A stretch of DNA of 64,000 bases from JACDAV01 sp964626755 (GCA_964626755.1 CAZVGO010000020.1:1-64000), one strand, 5' to 3'. Counted from the stretch's first letter, positions 42,461-51,429 are shown. Notes: generated by a model not told the origin, from the letters alone. Program-made: numbers and translations.

Positions 42461-43852
42461 ATGATGATCCGGCGCTTGGTGATCCTGGGAGCGACCGGCG
42501 ACCTCACGCGGAGGTCCCTGCTTCCTGCCGTCGGTCTATTGCTGGCAGATCGATGGCTCCCGGCCGATTTCCGGGTCATCGCCGCCGGCCGCCGCGACTG
42601 GGACGACGAGGCCTACTTCGACTGGTTCATGGCGGGCTCGCGAAGCGCCGACCTCCCCGATGCGGCACGACAGGCACTCCGGGTGGCAGTCGTCTATCGC
42701 GCCGCCGACCTCACCGATCCTCATCAACTACGAGATGTCGTGGCACCCACCGAGGACCCTGCGGTTGTCTACCTGGCCTTGCCGCCGGCTGTCTTCGGCC
42801 CCGCCATCACGGCCATGAACGTCGCCGGACTGCCGCCAGGGAGCCACATTGTCGTAGAGAAGCCGTTCGGGTCCGATCTCGCGTCCGCGCGTGAACTCAA
42901 CGAGCTCCTGCACGGCTTCCTTCCAGAGGACGCGGTGTACCGCATCGATCACTTCCTGCACAAGCAGACGGTCCAGAACATCCTCGGGCTCCGATTCGCG
43001 AACCGGGTCTTCGAGCCCCTCTGGACCCGGGACCACATCGAGGGCGTCGAGATCGTGTGGGACGAAACACTCGGGCTGGAAGGTCGAGCGGGCTACTACG
43101 ACCGTACCGGCGCCCTCCTGGACATGATCCAGAATCACCTGCTACAGCTGCTTGCGCTGGTGGCCATGGAGCGCCCGAGATCGCTCAGCCCGCTCAACCT
43201 TCGTGATCGCAAGGTCGAGATCCTGCGGACGATCCGGCGTCACGACCCGGCCGAGGTGACCCTCCAGACGGTGCGTGCGCGATACACCGCCGGAATGATC
43301 GCCGGGGTCGCCATTCCGAACTACGTCGACGAACCGGGAGTCGACCCATCACGCGACACGGAGACGTACGCCGAGGCGGAGTTCAGCATCGACGATCCGC
43401 GCTGGGAAGGCACTCCGTTTCGATTGCGGACGGGGAAGGCCCTCGCCCGCCCTCGACGGGAGATCCTGATCCGGTTCCGCGACGTGCACGACGTGGTGTT
43501 CGAGGAGGCGCATTCGGCATCGGCGAATGCCCTGCGCCTCACATTGGATCCCGACACGATCACCTTCACGTTGAACATCAACGGAGCCGGCGATCCGTTC
43601 GATCTGGAGACGATCGACCTCAACGCTCGCCTGGCCGCCCAGGAGATCCCCGCCTACGGCCGGCTCCTGCTCGGTGTTTTGGATGGCGATCCGACGTTCT
43701 CCATCCGCGACGACGAGGTCGAGGAGGCATGGCGGGTGATCGAGCCGATCGCCGCGGGATGGCGCGACGGGCTCACGCCGCTTGGCGAGTACGTGGCGGG
43801 CTCGGCCGGCCCACACGCCGGGTCGCGCGGCCGAACCCTGGCTGACGGGTGA
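42461..43852 (+). CDS. zwf: Glucose-6-phosphate 1-dehydrogenase
   Basis: The enzyme oxidises glucose 6-phosphate to 6-phosphogluconolactone with NADP, the entry to the oxidative pentose phosphate pathway. The 463-residue protein has LVILGATGDLTRRSLLPA at the N-terminus, VVEKPFGSD, and the active site RIDHFLHKQTVQN (usually RIDHYLGKE). The Gly of the usual motif is His here, while the substrate-binding Arg, Asp, His and Lys are kept. The length is normal. It is followed 10 nt later by nhaA, an unusual neighbour. Confidence 0.93.
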   Translation: MMIRRLVILGATGDLTRRSLLPAVGLLLADRWLPADFRVIAAGRRDWDDEAYFDWFMAGSRSADLPDAARQALRVAVVYRAADLTDPHQLRDVVAPTEDPAVVYLALPPAVFGPAITAMNVAGLPPGSHIVVEKPFGSDLASARELNELLHGFLPEDAVYRIDHFLHKQTVQNILGLRFANRVFEPLWTRDHIEGVEIVWDETLGLEGRAGYYDRTGALLDMIQNHLLQLLALVAMERPRSLSPLNLRDRKVEILRTIRRHDPAEVTLQTVRARYTAGMIAGVAIPNYVDEPGVDPSRDTETYAEAEFSIDDPRWEGTPFRLRTGKALARPRREILIRFRDVHDVVFEEAHSASANALRLTLDPDTITFTLNINGAGDPFDLETIDLNARLAAQEIPAYGRLLLGVLDGDPTFSIRDDEVEEAWRVIEPIAAGWRDGLTPLGEYVAGSAGPHAGSRGRTLADG

Positions 43853-43862
43853 TCATTCCCAG

Positions 43863-45182
43863 GTGACGGAGACAGCCCCGCCGATCGACCGCCTGCTCGG
43901 GCCGTTCCGCGAGTTCACCAGCAGCAACGCCGCCAGCGGGATCCTGCTGATGGCCGCTGCGGTCATCGCGCTGCTCTGGGCAAATTCGCCGATCGCCTCG
44001 TCCTACGCCTCGCTGTGGGACACCCGCCTGACGATCGGCGTCGGCGACTGGGCCCTCTCGAAGAACCTCCTCCATTGGATCAACGACGCGCTGATGGCGA
44101 TCTTCTTCCTCGTCGTCGGTCTGGAGATCAAGCGGGAGATCCTCGTCGGCGAACTCGCGTCGGTCCGGCGAGCCGCCCTCCCGATCGCGGCAGCGCTCGG
44201 CGGGGCGCTGGTTCCAGCCTTGATCTTCCTCTTCATCGTCGGTTCGGACGAAGCGGCCCGCGGCTGGGCCGTCCCGATGGCGACCGACATCGCCTTCGCG
44301 CTCGGGGTCCTCGCCCTGCTGGGCGATCGCATCCCGATGGGCCTTCGCGTCTTCATGGTGGCCCTGGCTATCGTCGACGATCTGCTGGCGGTGGTGATCA
44401 TCGGGCTCTTCTACACCACGGACGTCTCAGTCGCCGCGCTCGCAGCGGCAGGAGGTTGCCTGGCGCTGCTCATCGCCGCCAACGTCCTCGGAGTCCGCCG
44501 ACCGGTCGTGTATGGCGTTCTGGGACTCGCGCTCTGGTTCGCGATCCTCCAATCCGGTGTGCACGCCACGCTCGCTGGCGTCCTTCTCGCGATGACGATT
44601 CCGGCTCGAACCAGGCTCGACAGCACCGACTTCGCGGCTCGCGCCCGACGGATCGTGGACCACCTGGTTCGACGGGAGGGCAGCGACGCGCCGACGACGA
44701 TCGAGGAACACCACGACGCTCTGTGGGACCTGGAGACGATCACCGAGCGAGCCCAGGCACCGATGCTCCGGTTCGAACATGCCCTTCAGCCGTGGGTCGC
44801 CTTCGTCATCGTCCCGATCTTCGCGCTGGCGAATGCGGGAGTCGTGCTGGACGGCGGCTTTGGCGCCATGCTTGGGGATCCCGTCGTCCTCGGTGTCGTG
44901 ATCGGGCTCATCGTCGGCAAGCAGGTTGGCATCACCGCGGCGACCCTGCTGGTCTTGCGAGCGGGTCTCGCCTCGCTGCCGGCGGGCGTGACCATGAAAC
45001 ACATCTACGGTGCGGCATGGCTCGGGGGGATCGGCTTCACGATGAGCCTGTTCATCAGCGATCTGGCGTTCGGCGGCGGTCCCGTGCTCGCCCTCGCGAA
45101 GATCGGGATCCTCGTTGCCTCGGCCGTCGCCGGCGTGGGCGGCTACTTGATCCTTCGAATCGCGACTCAAAGGCGCTCGTGA
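43863..45182 (+). CDS. nhaA: Na+/H+ antiporter NhaA
   Basis: The 439-residue integral membrane antiporter exchanges internal Na+ for external H+. It carries the NhaA hallmarks SGILLMAAAVIALLWANSP, NDALMAIFFLVVGLEIKRE, ATDIAFALGVLALLG with AIVDDLLAVVII (the two essential Asp), and GIGFTMSLFI near the end. A cytosolic insertion of about 60 residues (about 250-310, with REGSDAPTTIEEHHDALWDLE) separates the two halves. The GTG at 43863 lies 10 nt after the zwf stop without a clear ribosome-binding site. Confidence 0.95.
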   Translation: MTETAPPIDRLLGPFREFTSSNAASGILLMAAAVIALLWANSPIASSYASLWDTRLTIGVGDWALSKNLLHWINDALMAIFFLVVGLEIKREILVGELASVRRAALPIAAALGGALVPALIFLFIVGSDEAARGWAVPMATDIAFALGVLALLGDRIPMGLRVFMVALAIVDDLLAVVIIGLFYTTDVSVAALAAAGGCLALLIAANVLGVRRPVVYGVLGLALWFAILQSGVHATLAGVLLAMTIPARTRLDSTDFAARARRIVDHLVRREGSDAPTTIEEHHDALWDLETITERAQAPMLRFEHALQPWVAFVIVPIFALANAGVVLDGGFGAMLGDPVVLGVVIGLIVGKQVGITAATLLVLRAGLASLPAGVTMKHIYGAAWLGGIGFTMSLFISDLAFGGGPVLALAKIGILVASAVAGVGGYLILRIATQRRS

Positions 45183-45244
45183 CCGAACCGCATGTGAACC
45201 GCCCGAGTCAGGCCCGGCCCGACCGTCGGCCGTCTGAGAGCACC

Positions 45245-45250
45245 TAGCAT
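45245..45250 (+). promoter_or_regulatory. -10 box TAGCAT, leaderless start
   Basis: TAGCAT ends 6 nt before the ATG at 45257. Confidence 0.4.
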
Positions 45251-45256
45251 CTGCTA

Positions 45257-45745
45257 ATGAGCTCCCGACTCCCAGCACTCGGTCCCCGTGGCGAAGGTTG
45301 GGTCGTCGCCCAGTTCGTCCTTTTCGCGATCATCGCCATCGCCGGCCTGCGCGACCTGGTCGGGCAAGGGTCCGTGGCTCCGTGGGGACCGGCCGTCTCG
45401 GTCGTCGGGATCGTGGCGATCGTTGTCGGTGGTGGCCTGGCCGCGCGAGGAATCTGGGACCTTCGATTTGGCCTCAGCCCGTTCCCGAGACCGACCGCCG
45501 GAGCGCCGCTCGTCGAGTCCGGCGCCTACCGACTGATCCGCCACCCGATCTACAGCGGACTGGTGATCGGGGCGGTCGGCTGGGGGCTGGCAACGGGCTC
45601 GATCCTGGCGATCGGGGCGGCCAGCCTGCTGTTCCTGTTGCTCGCCGCGAAGACCCACCGCGAGGAGGCCTGGCTAGCTGCCATCCATCCCGAGTACGGA
45701 GCCTACCAGCGACGAACCAAGCGCCTCATCCCGTGGATCTACTAG
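45257..45745 (+). CDS. Isoprenylcysteine carboxyl methyltransferase-like membrane protein
   Basis: The 162-residue protein has four to five hydrophobic helices and the C-terminal signature of the ICMT/PEMT family: GAYRLIRHPIYSGLV (SAM and substrate pocket with RHP), then REEAWLAAIHPEYGAYQRRTKRLIPW. Bacterial members methylate membrane-embedded or small lipophilic acceptors, mostly unknown. It stands alone behind a TAGCAT box. Confidence 0.88.
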   Translation: MSSRLPALGPRGEGWVVAQFVLFAIIAIAGLRDLVGQGSVAPWGPAVSVVGIVAIVVGGGLAARGIWDLRFGLSPFPRPTAGAPLVESGAYRLIRHPIYSGLVIGAVGWGLATGSILAIGAASLLFLLLAAKTHREEAWLAAIHPEYGAYQRRTKRLIPWIY

Positions 45746-45872
45746 GGCCTGGCCCTCGTCCGCGGCGGACGCGTCGTTGCTGGAAGGATGCGCCCGCACC
45801 GGGATGGAAACCGCCAGAAGGGGCGCGTCACCGGCCGCCCAGATTGGGCGGAACGGCCCCCACCGAGGTGAC

Positions 45873-45883
45873 AAAGGTCCTTT
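45873..45883. promoter_or_regulatory. Palindrome at the HTH gene promoter
   Basis: AAAGGTCCTTT is a perfect 11-bp palindrome that overlaps a TTTACA -35-like hexamer (45881-45886). It lies 34 nt before the HTH gene and could be its autoregulatory operator. Confidence 0.4.
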
Positions 45884-45905
45884 ACACGGGGCCGGGCTGT
45901 CAAGC

Positions 45906-45911
45906 TAACTT
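45906..45911 (+). promoter_or_regulatory. -10 box TAACTT, leaderless start
   Basis: TAACTT ends 6 nt before the ATG at 45918 and lies 19 nt after TTTACA (45881-45886). Confidence 0.5.
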
Positions 45912-45917
45912 TACAGC

Positions 45918-46118
45918 ATGCAGAACGAGGTTCGGAGGTTCCGCGAGGCGTCAGGCCTGAGCCAGGGTGAGCTGGCGTCCCGCCTCTCCGTGTCCCGGCA
46001 GACGATCAACGCCATCGAGACCGGGCGCTATCTGCCATCGCTGCCGCTCGCACTGGCGATCGGGCGGTTCTTTCGCAGGCCCGTCGAGGAGGTCTTCCAT
46101 GACGACGTTCGTTCGTAG
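45918..46118 (+). CDS. Small XRE-family HTH regulator
   Basis: The 66-residue protein is one helix-turn-helix domain: LSQGELASRLSVSRQTINAIE is the two-helix core, followed by LPLALAIGRFF and EVFHDD. This compact type is widespread as a repressor of an adjacent membrane protein gene. It overlaps the next gene by 20 nt, and AGGAGG inside its 3' end serves that gene. An 11-bp palindrome at the promoter fits autorepression. Confidence 0.92.
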   Translation: MQNEVRRFREASGLSQGELASRLSVSRQTINAIETGRYLPSLPLALAIGRFFRRPVEEVFHDDVRS

Positions 46119-46488
46119 AAGCCCGGTCCTGGTCGTCGGGATCATTGCAGGCCTGATCATCGGGCTCGCAGAGTTCGTCGCCGGTGCGCCTGTGTGGCGG
46201 GCCCTGCTATCGACGGCCATCCCCATCGCGTATGGGTCCGTGGTCACGCTCGTCGGCCGTCGCAGCGAGACGATCAGCGTGCTGGCCGGTCGCCCCGTGG
46301 ACGAGCGCTGGGAGCACATCAACCTGGAGGCCACGGCCTGGTCGCTCGGGGTGAGCGCGGTCGTCGTCCTCGGTGCGTTCATCGCGGCCGACACCTCTGG
46401 CGGCGACTGGCTGCCGTATGCGTTCGTGGCCTCGGTCATGGCCGTGTCGTACATCGGCGCCGTGGCGATCCTTCGTCTGCGCCACTGA
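46099..46488 (+). CDS. Four-helix membrane protein paired with the HTH regulator
   Basis: The 129-residue protein has four hydrophobic segments (about 9-28, 34-52, 78-98, 105-125). GAGGAGG lies about 8 nt before the ATG at 46099, inside the HTH gene. Pairs of small HTH regulator plus multi-helix membrane protein are common, and their function is mostly unknown. A contribution to export, sensing or stress response cannot be separated here. Confidence 0.78.
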   Translation: MTTFVRRSPVLVVGIIAGLIIGLAEFVAGAPVWRALLSTAIPIAYGSVVTLVGRRSETISVLAGRPVDERWEHINLEATAWSLGVSAVVVLGAFIAADTSGGDWLPYAFVASVMAVSYIGAVAILRLRH

Positions 46489-46620
46489 CCCTACCCGGCG
46501 GCGATCGGGAGCGTGCCGGCGGTCGTCACCAGCGGCGTCGTCACGCTCGCGGTCGGTGCGGCGTTCGCGGCGCTCGTGCCGGGCCTGCGCGACCTGGGGT
46601 TGCCGATCAACGCCGGTATG
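46489..46620 (+). pseudogene. Possible remnant of an MFS transporter C-terminus
   Basis: Directly after the preceding stop, the frame reads SVPAVVTSGVVTLAVGAA then FAALVPGLRDL. This resembles the last helix of exporter-type MFS permeases (usually VVxGGVGTLLV...LWxRLFPxLR). No upstream part of such a gene is present. The rest of the gap to 46795 shows no gene except a 14-codon open frame that ends at the next start. Confidence 0.35.
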
Positions 46621-46795
46621 CGGAACGAACCTCCGAGCGGAGAGGCGGACCAGATCGGGCAGAGTGGCCCGCCCTATCGGTGCCGATCGGCCGTGCCCTC
46701 CGTGGCCTTGGCGGCCCGACAATCTATCAGGCCACCAGGTTGGAGGGCATCATGCTCGTCGCGACGCTGCGGCCGCGTCTCTGGCGCGTGCCGTG

Positions 46796-48316
46796 ATGGC
46801 CTCGCATCGACCGGCCGTCAGGGCATCCGCAGCCTTCAGGATTGCGGGCGCGTTCGCCGTCGCAGTCGCGCTGACGCTGGCCGCTGTTCCGGCCATCGGA
46901 CGCTCGTCCGACGATTTCGCGGCAGTCGACGCCTACGTCCAATCGACGATCGATGCGTGGGCCGTCCCGGGGGCCGCGATCGGAATCGTCCGCGATGGCG
47001 AGGTCATTCACCTGGCCGCGTTTGGCACGGCGACGGTGGACGGGCGGGCGATGACGACCGAGACTCCGATCGTCATCGGGTCCGTTGGCAAGTCCATCAC
47101 GGCTCTCGCGGTCCGCCAGTTGGTCGAGGCCGGCCGGCTCGATGTCGATTCCCCGGTGACGCGTTACGTACCGTGGTTCAGGCTCGCCGCTCCGGCCGCC
47201 ACAACGGACCTGATCACGATCCGGCGGTTGCTCGGCCACACCAGCGGTCTGTCCACCGCGGACGGCCAGGACCCGGACTGGTACGAGCCCGGGTTGACGC
47301 CGACTGATGTCGCCCGCGGGTTGACCGTTGTCAGCCTCGATCGGCCGGTCGGCACCTACGAGTATTCAAACCTGAACTACGTCCTGCTCGGTGTCGTCAT
47401 CGAGACGGTGACCGGTCAGAGCTACGGCGACTACGTCCAGGAACAGGTCTTCGGACCATTGGGCATGGCGCACAGCTACGCGAGCCTCGAGGCCATCCCG
47501 GCATCGGCACGCCTGGCGAGCGGCCACCGGTACCTGTACGGCGTGCCGGTCCCGTTCACGGAGCCCTACCCGACGGCGATCGTTCCGGCCGGCTACCAGG
47601 TCTCGTCCGTCGAGGATATGGCTCGGTTCGTGGCCGCACTGTCGAACGGAGGCGTGTACGACGGGTGGGACGTCGTCACGGGTGCCGCGCTCGCGAACGC
47701 GGATCGAACCCTCACGACCGATTGGCAGCCGATCCCCGCCGCGCCTGGGCTCACGTCCAACCAGAGTGGATCCACGTTGAGCACGAACGCCGACATCCTC
47801 GTGGAGCCCGCCGGGCACTTTGGTGTCGTCGTCCTGATGAACGCCAATCCGATCCAGTTCCTGGGCCTTCCGGGCGGGGCGGCGAACATCGCGTCCGGCA
47901 TTGCACGTCTGTCCCGGGGAACCGATCCGGTCTCGGCGCCACCGAACGTTCGGCTCGTGTACCTCGTCGTCGACGCGCTCCTCGTCCTTCTCGCGACGCT
48001 CCTCATCGTTCATGTCGCGCGGGCGAGAACATGGTCGGCCAGGCTCGATCGGGCCCCAAAGCGAGGGTTGTTCGTCGCCCGGGCGATCTTCGCCGATGCG
48101 GCCCTGCCGCTCGGTGTGTTGATTGGAGTACCGCTGGCGATCGGAGCGACGGGATCGAGCCCTCCAGGTGACGTCATCGCGGGCTGGAGGTTCGTGTTCT
48201 GGACGCTGCCGGACATCGGCGTCGCATTGCTCTGCCTGTCGATCGTGCCCATTGTCGTGGGAATGCTGAAGCTCTCGCGCCGCGTCGCACAACGATCTCC
48301 CGGAGCGCCCGCGTGA
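46796..48316 (+). CDS. Serine hydrolase of the beta-lactamase/penicillin-binding class with membrane tail
   Basis: The 506-residue protein has an N-terminal signal helix (about 15-33), then a class C beta-lactamase-like domain (about 40-370) with Ser96-Val-Gly-Lys99 as the SxxK nucleophile motif and Tyr190-Ser-Asn192 as YxN. LLGHTSGLS is the usual flap. Three membrane helices follow (about 380-405, 425-445, 465-490). Such proteins are often D-aminopeptidases, esterases or peptidoglycan-related hydrolases, not resistance enzymes. The ATG at 46796 overlaps a GTG at 46793. Confidence 0.9.
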   Translation: MASHRPAVRASAAFRIAGAFAVAVALTLAAVPAIGRSSDDFAAVDAYVQSTIDAWAVPGAAIGIVRDGEVIHLAAFGTATVDGRAMTTETPIVIGSVGKSITALAVRQLVEAGRLDVDSPVTRYVPWFRLAAPAATTDLITIRRLLGHTSGLSTADGQDPDWYEPGLTPTDVARGLTVVSLDRPVGTYEYSNLNYVLLGVVIETVTGQSYGDYVQEQVFGPLGMAHSYASLEAIPASARLASGHRYLYGVPVPFTEPYPTAIVPAGYQVSSVEDMARFVAALSNGGVYDGWDVVTGAALANADRTLTTDWQPIPAAPGLTSNQSGSTLSTNADILVEPAGHFGVVVLMNANPIQFLGLPGGAANIASGIARLSRGTDPVSAPPNVRLVYLVVDALLVLLATLLIVHVARARTWSARLDRAPKRGLFVARAIFADAALPLGVLIGVPLAIGATGSSPPGDVIAGWRFVFWTLPDIGVALLCLSIVPIVVGMLKLSRRVAQRSPGAPA

Positions 48317-48579
48317 TGCTGGGGGGTGGGCCCGTGCAGTCGTTGGAAGCCTCGGTCGAGCTGGTCACGGCACTGTGCCAGCCGTCCCGCACCGTGACCA
48401 GAAGCGCCGGGAACTCGGTGCCGCCGCTGGCAAGCCGATTGAGGTCGAGTCAGCCCGCCAGGATTGCGCACAGGAATACGCGTAACGCGAAGCGCAGAGT
48501 GATCACCGATCCACCTCTAGCCAGCCGGCGAATGGGGCTGGATCTCGAACGAAGCGCCGGTGAACGGAACGCGGGCGCC

Positions 48580-48585
48580 TATCAT
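48580..48585 (+). promoter_or_regulatory. -10 box TATCAT, leaderless start
   Basis: TATCAT ends 8 nt before the ATG at 48594. The 277 nt between the hydrolase stop and this gene hold no other recognisable feature. Confidence 0.45.
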
Positions 48586-48593
48586 GATCTCCG

Positions 48594-49223
48594 ATGGCCG
48601 GCGAATCCAACCGGTTCCGCGTCACCCGAAGCGCGATGATCCTCGCAAGCGCGCTCGTAACCGCCTGCGGATCCGCGACGCCGGAGCCAAGCGGCGCTGT
48701 CTCGACGCCCGTGGTCCAGCCGACGACTCCGACAAGCCCACTGGCGACGGAGGCCGCCTTCCGCGTCTTCACGTCCGAGCTCTACGCCTTCGAGATCGTT
48801 CTGCCCTCGCGCTGGCAGATCCGCGCCGCCAGCCAGGCGTGGGCCTCCGGGGTACTCGAGGGTCGCTGTCCATCAGCCTGGGACTGCTTCTCCGACACGA
48901 CCGACGGCCGAACCCTAGCCGTGGCCGCCATCGGCATCCCCGAGAACACAACACTTGAAGTGTGGCAGGCCAAGATTCATCGGAGCGCACCCTCGGTCTG
49001 TACGGATTCTGATCCCCCGAACGAGACAGCGCTGCACGGCGAGCGCGCGCTGACTTGGACGGCGGCGTGCGTGAGCGAGGGCCTGAACGTCATCAAGCTC
49101 GCAGCGCTCCGCGGGACGCGTGCTTACATGTTTCTCTTCGCGTCGCCGACGACCAGTGGTCTCGAGAGCGACCAGGCCACCTTCGACCCGATCGCGAGCA
49201 CGTTCCGTTTCGCTGCCCCCTGA
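48594..49223 (+). CDS. Putative lipoprotein
   Basis: The 209-residue protein has a lipoprotein signal (MILASALVTAC) and a Ser/Thr/Pro linker. A domain of about 155 residues begins FTSELYAFEIVLPSRWQ, which resembles the PsbP/DUF1795-type fold of small exported proteins, with Cys in GRCPSAWDCF, SVCTDSD and TAACVSE. Function unknown. The basic stretch before the signal (MAGESNRFRVTRS) is slightly long but acceptable. Confidence 0.78.
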   Translation: MAGESNRFRVTRSAMILASALVTACGSATPEPSGAVSTPVVQPTTPTSPLATEAAFRVFTSELYAFEIVLPSRWQIRAASQAWASGVLEGRCPSAWDCFSDTTDGRTLAVAAIGIPENTTLEVWQAKIHRSAPSVCTDSDPPNETALHGERALTWTAACVSEGLNVIKLAALRGTRAYMFLFASPTTSGLESDQATFDPIASTFRFAAP

Positions 49224-49780
49224 TCGCCCCACGACGTGGAGGCCCGGCCAGGACGGCAGCTCATGAGCAGGCGCGGTATAGGCGACGGCGGTCGCGGCAT
49301 CGCAGCATGCGGCTCCGGAGGCGAGGAGGGCCAGGCAGGACGGTTGGCCTGAAGATGCCGCTCGAGCCTGGCGAGCGTGGCGTCCAGAGCCTGCAGGCCG
49401 CAACCCCGGTCGGCAACGACCGCCCGCCGTTCGGCGATGAGCCTAGGCAGCTCGCTCGTCGTGTCCGCGCAGTGGCTCGAAAAGGACACCAGGACGCAAT
49501 CTGCGCACTCGGTTCGGTCAGGATCTGGGGTCGCTGGTTGGAATTCCGCGGCCAACGCGAACGCTGACGAGCGGTTCGACGCTTCGGAGAGCCGTCGGGT
49601 GGACAGGCAGGTGTAAGGTCCCGACAGGGATCCGCGGTGCCCGAGGGTTGATTCGGCGGGCGATACGGTCTGCTGCGACTCGTAGGTCTGGCGTCGGGCG
49701 GGCGCACGCGTCAATGCCATTTCGGGGACTAACCCGCGGGGTCGCGCCTATCGGTTTCGAGGGCGGAGGAGACCACCACG
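49224..49780. other. 557-nt gap without a supported gene
   Basis: Open frames exist on both strands (the longest, on the minus strand, enters the preceding lipoprotein gene), but none has a recognisable domain, start signal or conserved context. GC-rich spacer is the best description. GGAGGAG near 49764 belongs to the CPBP gene that follows. Confidence 0.5.
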
Positions 49781-50494
49781 ATGCCCATCTGGCGACTTCT
49801 GCTGCTGCACCTCATACCGGGAGCGCTTGCCACGCTCGTCTTCGTGCTGCTCGCAGGCTCGGTCGAAGCAGCCGGCTATCCGCCCCTCGCCGCCCTGCTC
49901 ATCGCGATCGCGGTGGTGATCATCCCGTTCGAGCTTGGGGTCGTGTTCTTCGCCGGCCGCGGAGAGCCCGGCCTCCTGTCAGCGATCCCGTATCGAGACC
50001 GGATGACGGCGCGCGACTGGGTGATCCTGGTTCCGGTCCTCGTCGTCGCCGGCATCCTGGGCTTCGGCCTGTTTGGTGTGGTGGAACAACCCATCCGCGA
50101 CACGCTGTTCGGGTGGCTGCCGGGCTGGTATGTGAATCCGCTGCCGACCGACGAGATCAGCCGGTACTCGAGCACGGCGTGGACCACGACCCTCAGCGCA
50201 TACCTGATTCTCAACGTCATTGCCGGCCCGATCGTCGAAGAGCTCTATTTCCGCGGCTACCTGCTGCCCCGAATGGGCCAGCTCGGCCGCTGGGCGCCGC
50301 TCGTGAACGTCGTGCTCTTCTCGCTCTACCACTTCTGGTCGCCGTGGCAGTTGCTGTCACGCATCGCCGGCGTGACGCCGTTTGCCTACGCCGTCTGGTG
50401 GAAGCGCAACGTCTATCTCGGCGCCGTCGTTCACGTGCTGCTCAACGGCATCGGCACGGTGGCACTGATCGTGTTCGTGATGAACCAGCTGTGA
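49781..50494 (+). CDS. CPBP-family intramembrane metalloprotease
   Basis: The 237-residue protein has about seven hydrophobic segments and the CPBP (Rce1/Abi) motifs: IVEELYFRGYLLPR with the Glu-Glu pair and Arg, SLYHFWSP with a His, and VVHVLLNGIG with the His/Asn. GGAGGAG precedes the ATG. CPBP proteases act on membrane-bound or prenylated substrates, and several protect against bacteriocins or phage; the role here is unknown. A second CPBP gene follows 112 nt later but is only distantly similar. Confidence 0.9.
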   Translation: MPIWRLLLLHLIPGALATLVFVLLAGSVEAAGYPPLAALLIAIAVVIIPFELGVVFFAGRGEPGLLSAIPYRDRMTARDWVILVPVLVVAGILGFGLFGVVEQPIRDTLFGWLPGWYVNPLPTDEISRYSSTAWTTTLSAYLILNVIAGPIVEELYFRGYLLPRMGQLGRWAPLVNVVLFSLYHFWSPWQLLSRIAGVTPFAYAVWWKRNVYLGAVVHVLLNGIGTVALIVFVMNQL

Positions 50495-50606
50495 TCGCGA
50501 CGACCATACGGTCGATCAGCGTTGACGCCAGGTATAGCCTCGGGCGGAAGGTGATCCCTGACACCCCACGTGGCGAAGTGCGTCGGGAGATCGCGTTGGG
50601 TTCACC

Positions 50607-51413
50607 ATGGCGAGGCTGATCCGGGCCCATCCACTGACGGCCTACGTCGTCCTGGCGTACGTCCTCTCGATCACGGTCGGGCTCCTGCTCAACGTGTCGC
50701 TTGCATTTGGGCTGCTCGCGCTCTTTGGGCCGGCAACTGCCGCCTTCGTGGTTGCGCGTGTGTGGCGCGGCCGAGCCGGAATCGCGGAGCTGTGGGCGGT
50801 GACGACCCGTTGGCGCGTGCATCCGGGCTGGTACGTCGCTGCGCTCGGGTTGCCCATTGCCGGTGCAGCGATCGGTCACGTTCTGTACGTCCTCGCCGGC
50901 AACGCGTCGCTCGCCGTCCCGGGTGCCGTGGAGCCGATCCTTATCCTGCTTTTCTTCCTCGTCATCGGTGAGGAGATCGGCTGGCGCGGCTTCCTGCTGC
51001 GAGGCCTGCTCCGCGACCGGTCGCCGATCGTCTCGACAATGATCGTCGCCGTGGTGTGGACGCTGTGGCACAGCCCGCTGTACTTCCTCCCGGGCATGCC
51101 CAGCTACGGCCAGCCGTTCCTCGCCTTCGCGGCGTGGGTCGTGCCGTTCGCGTTCCTGCTTACGTGGCTGTGGCTCGGCACGCGCAGCGCATGGCTGGCC
51201 ACGATCATGCACGGCTCCGGCAACCTCGCCGCGTCACTCGTTTTCCCGCAGACGGACCCCGCGACACTGTTCGTATTCAGCGGCATCGGCATGACCGTCG
51301 TCGCCGTCCCGCTGGTGCTCGTGTCGTGGTCGCGCTGGATCTCCACCGGACACGATCACGACGAGCCACAAGTTCCCGCTTTCTTGATCGGCGCCGACAT
51401 AGCTCAGCGGTAG
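50607..51413 (+). CDS. CPBP-family intramembrane metalloprotease ending in a tRNA fragment
   Basis: The 268-residue protein has about eight hydrophobic segments and CPBP motifs VIGEEIGWRGFLLRG, VWTLWHSPLYF and IMHGSGNLA. The last seven residues (GADIAQR) and the TAG stop are encoded by the 5' part of a tRNA-Thr copy at 51393-51429. The original 3' end was therefore probably replaced when that fragment was joined. The catalytic part is complete, so the protein may still be functional. Confidence 0.88.
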   Translation: MARLIRAHPLTAYVVLAYVLSITVGLLLNVSLAFGLLALFGPATAAFVVARVWRGRAGIAELWAVTTRWRVHPGWYVAALGLPIAGAAIGHVLYVLAGNASLAVPGAVEPILILLFFLVIGEEIGWRGFLLRGLLRDRSPIVSTMIVAVVWTLWHSPLYFLPGMPSYGQPFLAFAAWVVPFAFLLTWLWLGTRSAWLATIMHGSGNLAASLVFPQTDPATLFVFSGIGMTVVAVPLVLVSWSRWISTGHDHDEPQVPAFLIGADIAQR

Positions 51414-51429
51414 AGCAGCTGTTTCGTAA
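51393..51429 (+). repeat. 5' half of tRNA-Thr, truncated copy
   Basis: Identical to the first 37 nt of the intact tRNA at 53285, from the acceptor strand through the D-arm to the last base of the anticodon loop. The identity begins 4 nt further upstream (41 nt in all, 51389-51429 with 53281-53321). No 3' half follows, and the -10 box of the intact copy is absent here. Confidence 0.9.

Noticed and set aside
46741..46796. 14-codon open frame before the serine hydrolase gene
   Set aside because: It could be a leader peptide, but nothing beyond its end at the next start codon supports it.
48313..48639. Short plus-strand frame after the serine hydrolase
   Set aside because: It overlaps the start of the lipoprotein gene in another frame and shows no domain or ribosome-binding site.
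49124..49720. Minus-strand frame of 198 codons in the 49.2-49.8 kb gap
   Set aside because: It runs into the 3' end of the lipoprotein gene on the other strand, has no recognised domain and no start signal.
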